Positions 7,022 to 13,302 of a DNA stretch of 14,405 nt are shown here, piece by piece. The stretch lies in NCBI GenBank assembly GCA_964616835.1, contig CAZTSG010000033.1, positions 1 through 14,405 on the forward strand, read 5' to 3'. The notes beneath the pieces are model-generated. The model saw nothing but the letters and a program-made list of their open reading frames with translations. It searched no databases and was not told the DNA's origin. Every line of letters begins with the position of its first letter. The first letter of the stretch is position 1. Position numbers and translations under genes: made by a program. The stretch comes from JAAOZP01 sp964616835 (GTDB lineage: Archaea > Thermoproteota > EX4484-205 > JAAOZP01).

Positions 7022-7639
7022 GTGAATTCAAGGATTAAGAGTTTGAAAAAGGTCAAGATTTATTCTGAAGAGCTTAACTTAGATTTGAGAAAGCCTGAGG
7101 ACAGGTTTAAATGGTTCTTGGCATCGATCCTGTTTGCAAAAAGGATATCTGCAGAAATAGCGAAGAAAACCTTCAGAAGGTTTGAGGAAGAGGGGCTTGT
7201 CGCTCCTCAGGCGATTCTTAAAGCCGGTTGGGACAAGCTGGTCCAAGTCCTTGACTCTGGAGGATATGTCAGGTACGATTTTTCCACGGCTTCAAACCTG
7301 ATAAATATCTCGAAGAATTTGTTAGAAAAGTTTGGAAGCCTTGAAGAAATTCATGAGAAAGCAGAATCCCCCAAAAATCTGGAAGAACTATTGCTTCAAT
7401 TCAAAGGAATCGGCCCAGTTTGCGTCAACATTTTCCTTAGAGAGTTGAGAGGTATTTGGAGGAAGGCTAATCCTAAGCCTTCCAAGCTGGCTTTTGAAGT
7501 CGCCGAAAAACTGGGTGTTAAAAAAGTGGAAGAAGTAGAGTCTCAACTCGTCAGGATAAACCTAGAGTATTGCAAAAAGGGAAGGTGTAATTTTTGCCCC
7601 GTGCATAAAATCTGTCGTAAGAAGATTTGTCGAATATGA
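7022..7639 (+). CDS. Endonuclease III-like HhH-GPD family protein with Fe-S cluster loop, probably lacking catalytic residues
   Basis: The 205-residue protein has the layout of the endonuclease III superfamily: a helical N-terminal part, a helix-hairpin-helix at about 121-141 (FKGIG then NIFLREL) and a C-terminal cysteine loop C184-X4-C189-X2-C192-X5-C198, which resembles the [4Fe-4S] loop of endonuclease III (C-X6-C-X2-C-X5-C) but is two residues shorter in the first spacing. Aligning GIG with the GVGRKTA motif places V133 where bifunctional enzymes have the catalytic Lys. Where the catalytic Asp of VDTH is expected the sequence is KANPKPS, with N150 the nearest counterpart. Glycosylase or lyase activity is therefore doubtful, while DNA binding is likely. 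GTG is the only possible start near the 5' end: an in-frame TGA lies just upstream and the frame contains no ATG. The family is clear; the loss of catalysis is inference from alignment by eye. Confidence 0.8.
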   Translation: MNSRIKSLKKVKIYSEELNLDLRKPEDRFKWFLASILFAKRISAEIAKKTFRRFEEEGLVAPQAILKAGWDKLVQVLDSGGYVRYDFSTASNLINISKNLLEKFGSLEEIHEKAESPKNLEELLLQFKGIGPVCVNIFLRELRGIWRKANPKPSKLAFEVAEKLGVKKVEEVESQLVRINLEYCKKGRCNFCPVHKICRKKICRI

Positions 7640-7682
7640 TTTTTCCATGTAATGTCTTCTTTGAAAAAAATGTTTGAAAAAA
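7640..7682. terminator. Oligo-T tracts between convergent genes
   Basis: On the plus strand a T5 run directly follows the TGA of the helix-hairpin-helix gene. On the minus strand T6 and T7 runs (complement of 7677-7682 and 7664-7670) follow the stop codon of the small membrane protein. Both are plausible factor-independent archaeal terminators for the two converging transcripts. Confidence 0.5.
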
Positions 7683-7688
7683 GATGGT

Positions 7689-8102
7689 TTATGCAGGCGG
7701 TGGAGGTGGAGGCGCTGGCCTCACTATTTCGGAAAGCTTCTGTTGGGTCAAGAATAGTAGTATTGCAGGAATAACGCCGCCGCATATGAGCCCGATTATG
7801 AGTTGAATGGGGTTTGAAGCAACTTGATAAGCGTCAGCATACCTTCCTTGGTCGATTGCGTCAACTATCTTAGGTTTCCAAACTGTGAAGGCTGTGAAGG
7901 CTCCAAAACCTCCTATGGCTAGGCAAATGACTCCAGTAATTAGCGTCCCCATTCCCCATCCCCAATACCATGCCCATGGCCATGAAAGAGCCCAGATTAT
8001 TTGATAGAGTCCGTAAAGGGCAATCAATGCTCCAAGTATTAGAAGGGCGAGATAAGAGTAGTTTGCAAAGTTTTTAACTTCCGTTACCGAGGGTTGTGCC
8101 AT
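7689..8102 (-). CDS. Small membrane protein with Trp-rich loop and polyproline C-terminus, function unknown
   Basis: From the ATG at 8102 the protein has 137 residues. The open frame goes on upstream to 8195, but the TATA box lies within that extension, so the internal ATG (MAQPSVTEV) is chosen. Three hydrophobic segments are visible: about 17-40, 50-75 and 98-120. Between the first two is a loop with six Trp in 13 residues (W37, W41, W43, W45, W47, W49), likely at the membrane surface. A polar stretch (KPKIVDAIDQGRYADAYQVA) follows the second segment, and the protein ends PAPPPPPPA. I do not recognise a named family. It converges on the helix-hairpin-helix gene and is divergent from the ABC operon, sharing a 173-base promoter region with it. 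This could mean coordinated expression, but nothing in the sequence proves it. Confidence 0.7.
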   Translation of the reverse strand: MAQPSVTEVKNFANYSYLALLILGALIALYGLYQIIWALSWPWAWYWGWGMGTLITGVICLAIGGFGAFTAFTVWKPKIVDAIDQGRYADAYQVASNPIQLIIGLICGGVIPAILLFLTQQKLSEIVRPAPPPPPPA

Positions 8103-8132
8103 TTTATTTCGGTTAAAATGGGTAAACGGATG

Positions 8133-8140
8133 ATATATAA
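8133..8140 (-). promoter_or_regulatory. TATA box of the small membrane protein gene; decides its start
   Basis: The minus strand reads TTATATAT, ending about 30 nt before the ATG at 8102, and implies a leader of only a few nucleotides. It lies inside the longer open frame that begins at 8195 and so argues against that start. Confidence 0.7.
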
Positions 8141-8231
8141 GCTTTTCAAAAGAGCAATTTTGTAAAGAATTCTCCATGTTTTTTGAAATCAGCACAACGA
8201 ACCTTTTGGAAGCCTGTTAGTGTCCTCAGAA

Positions 8232-8239
8232 TTTATAAA
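8232..8239 (+). promoter_or_regulatory. TATA box of the ABC operon; decides the ATPase start
   Basis: TTTATAAA predicts transcription starting near 8262. The longest open frame of the ATPase begins at 8183, upstream of this box, so that start is unlikely. The next in-frame start candidate downstream is TTG at 8276. A second A/T-rich element, AGTTATACA near 8259, is weaker. Confidence 0.6.
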
Positions 8240-8275
8240 AACTTAATTCTATCTGCAAGTTATACACTACTAGTC

Positions 8276-9076
8276 TTGCAGCCCGTAAGCAGAAAACATG
8301 TAGATGATAGTTTTCTACTCCAAATAGAGGATTTATGGAAGAGCTACGGGAAGATAGTGGGGGTCGCTGGCTTGTCTATGAGGGTTTCTCCAGGGGAGAT
8401 TCACGGCCTTATAGGTCCCAATGGTGCAGGAAAGACAACAACCGTGAAATGCGTAGTGGGCCTCCTTAAGCCTGATAAAGGGGACATAATAGTATTCGGG
8501 AAAAATGTTAGTAGAGATCATGAATATAAAAGGCTTATCGGATATCTTCCTGAAACACCCGCCCTGCCGGATTATCTTACTCCAAGAGAATTCTTAGGAT
8601 ACATCGCGAGAATTAGAGGGGTTGAGCCGGGTGAGGAGACGAGGCGAAAGGTCTCGGAGTACATAGGCTTATTCGAGTTGGGTGAGTATGAGAACAGGTT
8701 TATAATCGAGCTTTCTAAAGGCTTGAAGCAGAGGCTTGCGCTAGCAACAGTATTCATACACGAGCCTAAGCTTGTTATCATGGATGAACCATTCATAGGC
8801 CTTGATCCTGATGGTCAAAGGCTTGTGAAAAACCTTGTTAAAAAGATTGTTAATGATGGAGGGGCGACGCTTATTTGCACGCATATGCTTGACATGGCCG
8901 ATAGGTTTTGTACTCATTCAACAATAATCAACAAGGGTAGGAGTATTGCATCTGGTTCAGTGAATGCGATTAAGACGATGGCGGGTTTAAACATGTCTAA
9001 TACTTTAGAGGAAGCATTTTTTAAGATCGTAGGGGTGGAGGAGGCTTATGGAGTCCCTGCTTCTACAGATACTTAG
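8276..9076 (+). CDS. ABC transporter ATP-binding protein
   Basis: This is the nucleotide-binding subunit that powers the permease encoded next. With the TTG start at 8276 it has 266 residues, the usual size. All ABC motifs are present: Walker A GPNGAGKTT (K53), a Q-loop position replaced by YLPETP, signature LSKGLKQR (about 146-153), Walker B LVIMDEP (D170, E171), D-loop GLDP and switch His H203 in ICTH. In the Q-loop region a Glu (ETPALPDYLT) stands where Gln is usual, as in many CcmA/NatA-type exporter subunits. The open frame reaches back to 8183, but the TATA box at 8232 lies inside that extension; no ATG is in frame, so TTG at 8276 is the best candidate, not a certain one. The 3' end overlaps the permease gene by 29 bases, a sign of translational coupling. 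Family and partner are certain; the substrate is unknown and export is the likely direction. Confidence 0.93.
   Translation: MQPVSRKHVDDSFLLQIEDLWKSYGKIVGVAGLSMRVSPGEIHGLIGPNGAGKTTTVKCVVGLLKPDKGDIIVFGKNVSRDHEYKRLIGYLPETPALPDYLTPREFLGYIARIRGVEPGEETRRKVSEYIGLFELGEYENRFIIELSKGLKQRLALATVFIHEPKLVIMDEPFIGLDPDGQRLVKNLVKKIVNDGGATLICTHMLDMADRFCTHSTIINKGRSIASGSVNAIKTMAGLNMSNTLEEAFFKIVGVEEAYGVPASTDT
9037..9044 (+). promoter_or_regulatory. Shine-Dalgarno site for the permease-protease gene
   Basis: GGAGGAGG lies inside the end of the ATPase gene, three to six bases before the ATG at 9048. It is the one strong ribosome binding site at a start codon in this window, and it belongs to the one gene that is clearly operon-internal, so it supports both the operon and the start. 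Confidence 0.75.
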
Positions 9077-11483
9077 GTTTAAGCTAATCCAGTATTACGG
9101 TCCGTTGAGAAAGGATTCTTCGATAAAGATTTCGATACTGGTTTTCGATTTCTTAATGATATTTTCAGCAGTTTTTGGGGGAGCACTGGTGAAGAGCCTC
9201 TACGGCCTTTCTGAAATGAATATGATGAATTTAACAGACATCGTTTCACTAATATTTTCCGGAGTCGTTGCGATGGGGATTTTTCTAGGCATGAGGGGGG
9301 GAGTTACTGCTCTTGAGCCAGAGATAGATTTCATACTTACTTCTCCGATAAAACCTTCAACATATCTTCTTTCAGACCTCTTATTCCAATTTATCTTTCT
9401 CAACGTGGCTGCCACGCCACCATTGGCGGCATTCACAATGGTTATGCTTCACCCGCATCTCTACTATTTGCCGATGGTTCTCGCATCATACGAGATCATG
9501 CTTCTAGCTTCTTCTTTGATAGCCCAGTTATTAGGCGTTCTGAAAAGCGTTTGGAACGATATTGGAGTAGAAGCACTTGGCTGGACTATTCTACTCATGC
9601 TCTTCCTCCCCTTGTTGAGCGCAACCATCGGATTTCCATTAAACTACTCTTCAATACCTTATCCATCAACCATACTTGCCAAATACTCCTTAGGTTCTAT
9701 TAATCCTACGGAGGCTTTCATCGGCCTGGCTTACATATTGGCAATAATAGGAGCATATGTCGTTCTCATGAGGATTAATTTTCTTCCCAATGTAACTCCG
9801 CTCTTGACGACGGCCCTAATGGAAATGCCCTCGAGCAATAGAAGAATATTGAAATGGCTTCCACACGGATTACCGATACTGTCCTCAAAGATGAGCGAGA
9901 AACCAATGTATCTGATGGTTAAGCTTAACCTTCTCAGAATAATAAGAGACGGAAGCCTGTTTACAGCATTAATCTTGTTTGGCGTCGCAATGTTTTCAAA
10001 TCTCAGCTTCTCAATACTGATAAGGCAAGCAGGATTCTCCAGAGTTGCTGCATTAACTTTCACAGTCCTTTATTCTCCTCTTATTCCATCAATATTTTCA
10101 ATAAACTGGGGGATCGTTGAACGCGAATCCCTCTGGACGATAGCTGTTTCCGAAGACGGCCTCAAAAAGTATGCAAAGGGCATGATCATCGCATATTTTA
10201 TGACGACCCTAGTATTCTCAGCAGTATTCTACTTCTTCTTAAATGCTTTCCTTGCTGGAACACCTTTTATGGTTATCGATACGATAATGCTCTTCTCAAT
10301 AACTCTTTTCGCATCAATTTTATCCGTAATAGTTTCACTGACCCGCGACAAGCCTTCAAACGCTCTCTCTCTAGGGGCCTTGCTTTACGTGCTTATACCT
10401 CTCTTCGGAGCTATTTTCCTATCGATGCCCGTTCTAATGGTTAGAACAGACATAAGGATTGCTGACGCGCCTCCGTTAGAAATAATAGTAGTGCTAATCC
10501 TGTATGCGTTTTTAACGGCCCTCCTACTTTCAAAATACGCCCTATCAAAGGTGAATGCGCTGTTTGATAAAACGGTTGCTGAAGAAATGATTCCGGAGAC
10601 TAGTTTTCCAATAAGTTTCCAAAATATACTTCTGAACTTTTCTATTCTTCTATCTTCAATTCTGATTCCGCTTAGCATTGTCGGATGTGTGACGGAAATA
10701 AACCTTTTCCCATGGCTTATTCTAACAGTAATAATGAGCATAGTTCTTGCCTCCTCCCTATCAATGCGAAAGAGATTTGTAAATATGAGAGAGGAAGATC
10801 TTTTTTCAAGCATCCGAGTACCATGGGGTCCTAGCAGAGTAATCTTAATACTGCTATGCACAATTATCTTCCAATCTTTTCTAGAGCTTGTTATATCCAT
10901 CGTGTTCCCAGAAGCTTTTCTTAAAAGTTCGACGGCATTAGTATTGGGAGAACTTGCATTAATAACCCCCTTACTCCTTTATCTCCTGAAGAAGAGAATA
11001 AGTCTGGGCTTTTTCGGCATAGACACTAAAATAACAACAGCCGATCTTAAACTCACACTGCTGATGCTGCCGTTAATGCTTTTAACAGGAGTACTGTCAG
11101 GTATACTTGTTCAAACACTTATCCCGATTCCCCCTTGGTTTGAAAAACTATTTAGAACATTTGTTCCAAAGTCATTCGTAGACTTAGTAACATTTGCTAT
11201 CATCATGGTTTTAATAATAGCGCCTTGCGAAGAAATAATTTTCAGAGGTTTTGTACAACGCGGATTAGAATCAAGCCTAGGAGTCACCGGCAGTATAATA
11301 GTATCATCCACCATATTTGGGATTTTCCACTTTAACCCTTGGCAGTTCCTCCCAGCCTTCACCCTAGGACTCCTACTCGGATACGCGTTTCGAAAAAGTA
11401 GCTACAGAATATGGCTTCCAATTACTCTCCATGCTTCCTATAACACAATATTGATTGCTTTGAACTATTTTCTGACTGTTTGA
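9048..11483 (+). CDS. ABC permease fused to a CPBP (CAAX-protease-like) intramembrane protease domain
   Basis: The 811-residue protein is almost entirely membrane-spanning. The first 560 or so residues form an ABC-2-like permease with many hydrophobic segments and the few polar stretches expected between them. The C-terminal part, about residues 600-811, is a CPBP domain with all three family motifs: EEIIFR (E728, E729, R733), FGIFH (F757, H761) and HASYN (H795, N799). In the CPBP/Rce1 family these residues form the metal site that cuts peptides in or next to the membrane. The ATPase gene overlaps it by 29 bases, so the two subunits form one transporter. The fusion could process a peptide before or during export, or mature the transporter itself; both are inference. 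Similar permease/CPBP fusions are annotated in some bacteria, so the architecture is rare rather than unique. No substrate gene for a small peptide is evident beside it. Confidence 0.9.
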   Translation: MESLLLQILRFKLIQYYGPLRKDSSIKISILVFDFLMIFSAVFGGALVKSLYGLSEMNMMNLTDIVSLIFSGVVAMGIFLGMRGGVTALEPEIDFILTSPIKPSTYLLSDLLFQFIFLNVAATPPLAAFTMVMLHPHLYYLPMVLASYEIMLLASSLIAQLLGVLKSVWNDIGVEALGWTILLMLFLPLLSATIGFPLNYSSIPYPSTILAKYSLGSINPTEAFIGLAYILAIIGAYVVLMRINFLPNVTPLLTTALMEMPSSNRRILKWLPHGLPILSSKMSEKPMYLMVKLNLLRIIRDGSLFTALILFGVAMFSNLSFSILIRQAGFSRVAALTFTVLYSPLIPSIFSINWGIVERESLWTIAVSEDGLKKYAKGMIIAYFMTTLVFSAVFYFFLNAFLAGTPFMVIDTIMLFSITLFASILSVIVSLTRDKPSNALSLGALLYVLIPLFGAIFLSMPVLMVRTDIRIADAPPLEIIVVLILYAFLTALLLSKYALSKVNALFDKTVAEEMIPETSFPISFQNILLNFSILLSSILIPLSIVGCVTEINLFPWLILTVIMSIVLASSLSMRKRFVNMREEDLFSSIRVPWGPSRVILILLCTIIFQSFLELVISIVFPEAFLKSSTALVLGELALITPLLLYLLKKRISLGFFGIDTKITTADLKLTLLMLPLMLLTGVLSGILVQTLIPIPPWFEKLFRTFVPKSFVDLVTFAIIMVLIIAPCEEIIFRGFVQRGLESSLGVTGSIIVSSTIFGIFHFNPWQFLPAFTLGLLLGYAFRKSSYRIWLPITLHASYNTILIALNYFLTV

Positions 11484-11567
11484 TTAAAGCTTTTAAAAAT
11501 ATTACTTACGCTCGCCATCTCATAATAAATAGGTTTTGTTTAAACCGTTTCTTTGCGACAAGATATG

Positions 11568-11577
11568 TTTTTATAAT
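11568..11577 (+). promoter_or_regulatory. TATA box of the DegT-type aminotransferase gene
   Basis: GTTTTTATAA ends 27 nt before the ATG at 11605, suggesting transcription starts a few bases before the start codon. The 11484-11604 gap otherwise holds only A/T-rich sequence after the permease stop codon. Confidence 0.6.
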
Positions 11578-11604
11578 TGTAGAGAAAGCTGAGAAGCAAA
11601 ACAT

Positions 11605-12831
11605 ATGGCTAAGCTAGCGTTGAAAGGAGGTAAGCCAGTTAGGGAAAAACCGTTTCCTAAGTGGCCTGTTTTCGACGAAGAGGAGTTCGATGCTTTGAAG
11701 AAGGTTCTGGAGAGCGGAGTCTGGGCAAGGGGGCAGAATGTGAAAAGGTTTGAAGAAAGGTTTGCAGCGTATCAGAATGCTAAGTATGGGGTTGCGGTTA
11801 CAAGCGGGACGACTGCCCTAGAGATATCATTGAGGGCATGCGGCATAGGTTGCGGAGACGAGGTTATAACAACCCCTTATACATTCATGGCCACGGCAAC
11901 ATCTATACTCTATGTTAACGCTATCCCAGTCTTTGCCGACATTGAGCCTGATACTTACAACATCGACCCTGAGAAGATTGAGGAAGCCATTACTGAAAAG
12001 ACAAAGGCAATCCTCCCGGTTCACATAGGTGGAAGGCCTGCGAACATGAGTGAAATAATGAGAATAGCGGAGAAGCATAATCTCTATGTGGTAGAGGATG
12101 CTTGCCAGGCCTGGGGCTCAGAGTGGATGGGGAGGAGAGTCGGCAGCTTCGGTGATTTCGGTTGCTTCAGCTTTTACGCCAGTAAGAACATAACTAGTGG
12201 CGAAGGAGGCATCATAATTACAAACGATTACGATCTTTATGTCAAGGCTTGGAGCCTACATAACTGTGGCCGGCTTCCCGAGAAGGAATGGTACGAGCAT
12301 TACCTTCCAGGGACTAATTATCGTATGACAGAATTTCAAGCAGCAATACTCTTAGTTCAGCTCGAAAGGCTGGATGAGCATACGAAGAAGCGTATGGAAA
12401 ACGCTGAATACTTAAACAGCAAGCTTTCGAAAATAGACGGTATAAAACCCATGAAAAAAGATGAGAGAATTACGAGGAATGCTTGGCACCTCTACATATT
12501 CAGATACGATCCAGATGCCTTCGGAGGCCTATCTAAGGCTGATTTCGCTAAGGCTGTGAGAGCAGAGGGGATACCTGTGAGCGTAGGATACTCGAAGCCG
12601 CTATACAAAGAACCATATCTAGATTACTTTAAAAAATGTCCTTTAGCATGTTCCAATTATGGAAAATCGATAAATTATTCTAAGCTGAGTTTGCCTGTGG
12701 CTGAACATGCTTGTTACACGGAAGGATTATGGCTTCCTCAGAACGTGCTTCTCGGTTCGAAGGAAGACATGGACGACGTAGTGTCGGCGTTCGAAAAGGT
12801 TAAGGAAAGCGTAGATGAGTTGAAATATTAA
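11605..12831 (+). CDS. DegT/DnrJ/EryC1/StrS family PLP-dependent aminotransferase
   Basis: The 408-residue protein is full length for this family, whose members transfer an amino group from glutamate or glutamine to a keto-sugar or keto-cyclitol in the cytosol. Visible motifs: TSGTTALEISL (binding of the cofactor phosphate), TTPYTFMATA, VEDACQAWGS with D165 contacting the pyridine nitrogen, and FYASKNITSGEGG with K194, the expected Schiff-base lysine. The region NYRMTEFQAAI is the usual later motif. The N-terminus (LALKGGKPVREKPFPKWP) resembles members of the scyllo-inosose aminotransferase and 3-amino-5-hydroxybenzoate synthase branch, but assigning a substrate from this would be guesswork. 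No sugar dehydratase, nucleotidyltransferase or glycosyltransferase is next to it; it has its own promoter. It may supply an amino-sugar for surface glycans or a lipid headgroup, which is inference. Confidence 0.92.
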   Translation: MAKLALKGGKPVREKPFPKWPVFDEEEFDALKKVLESGVWARGQNVKRFEERFAAYQNAKYGVAVTSGTTALEISLRACGIGCGDEVITTPYTFMATATSILYVNAIPVFADIEPDTYNIDPEKIEEAITEKTKAILPVHIGGRPANMSEIMRIAEKHNLYVVEDACQAWGSEWMGRRVGSFGDFGCFSFYASKNITSGEGGIIITNDYDLYVKAWSLHNCGRLPEKEWYEHYLPGTNYRMTEFQAAILLVQLERLDEHTKKRMENAEYLNSKLSKIDGIKPMKKDERITRNAWHLYIFRYDPDAFGGLSKADFAKAVRAEGIPVSVGYSKPLYKEPYLDYFKKCPLACSNYGKSINYSKLSLPVAEHACYTEGLWLPQNVLLGSKEDMDDVVSAFEKVKESVDELKY

Positions 12832-12872
12832 AGAATTGTTCATATGATACATTGTTCTACAAGCTATGAAAG

Positions 12873-12880
12873 TTAATATA
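12873..12880 (+). promoter_or_regulatory. TATA box of the PRC-barrel/zinc-ribbon gene
   Basis: TTAATATA ends 25 nt before the ATG at 12906, the spacing of a leaderless transcript. No Shine-Dalgarno site precedes the ATG. Confidence 0.6.
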
Positions 12881-12905
12881 CTGCTATAACCCTTCTTTAG
12901 GCGAA

Positions 12906-13274
12906 ATGAGTGGAAAGGGCATACCTCAGTCCAAGCTAGTAGGAATGCAGGTTTACGACCCTGACTGTATGTTCGTGGGAACCGTTAAGGAGATAGGGAT
13001 AATTCCAGGTCAAGCCGGAATCACGTTATATATCACAACCAAAGTTGGCAGTACAATAGAAGTAGAATGGAATGACGTAAAGACTGTCGGAGACATAATC
13101 TTGTTATCTAAAAAGGTTGAAATACCCCCGCCTGCTGTAACTCCAGCAGCCACGGTTCAAGCTCCAACAGCGGCTCAACCAGCAGTGCCTGTTTGTCCGA
13201 AATGCGGTAAGCCTGGAACATGGATTCCTCAATACAAAAGATACTACTGTTACATGTGTAAGCAATACCTCTAA
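12906..13274 (+). CDS. PRC-barrel domain protein with Pro/Ala linker and C-terminal zinc ribbon
   Basis: The protein has 122 residues in three parts. Residues 8-70 look like a PRC-barrel: SKLVGMQVYDPD, then VGTVKEIG and a strand pattern ending DIILLSKKVEI. Residues 73-96 are a flexible Pro/Ala/Thr linker. The end carries C97-X2-C100 and C115-X2-C118 (CPKCG ... CYMC), a zinc-ribbon pattern with aromatic residues between the pairs. PRC-barrels occur in RNA-processing factors such as RimM, in photosynthetic reaction centre H subunits and, in archaea, in small proteins near cell-division genes; the ribbon could bind nucleic acid or protein. There is no division or ribosome gene nearby to direct the choice, so the role is open. 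It has its own TATA box and converges on the M20 peptidase gene. Confidence 0.8.
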   Translation: MSGKGIPQSKLVGMQVYDPDCMFVGTVKEIGIIPGQAGITLYITTKVGSTIEVEWNDVKTVGDIILLSKKVEIPPPAVTPAATVQAPTAAQPAVPVCPKCGKPGTWIPQYKRYYCYMCKQYL

Positions 13275-13296
13275 AAAACTTCTATTTTGTTTTTTC
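13273..13296. terminator. Bidirectional oligo-T terminator between convergent genes
   Basis: The 28-base gap carries TTTTGTTTTTT on the plus strand (13285-13296), just after the PRC-barrel gene. The A6 run at 13273-13278 forms a T6 run on the minus strand after the M20 peptidase stop codon. It fits U-tract termination for both transcripts. Confidence 0.55.
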
Positions 13297-13302
13297 TCAA
13301 AA

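Noticed and set aside
8103..8195. N-terminal extension of the small membrane protein
   Set aside because: It contains the gene's own TATA box and is polar sequence with no counterpart in the hydrophobic core of the protein.
10385..10900. Long minus-strand frame (171 codons) inside the permease-protease gene
   Set aside because: It is Arg/Ile/Ser-rich, has no recognisable domain and no promoter, and mirrors the hydrophobic codons of the opposite strand.
11622..11632. AAAGGAGGTAA resembling a Shine-Dalgarno site
   Set aside because: It lies inside the aminotransferase gene, encodes KGGK, and no start codon follows at a useful distance.
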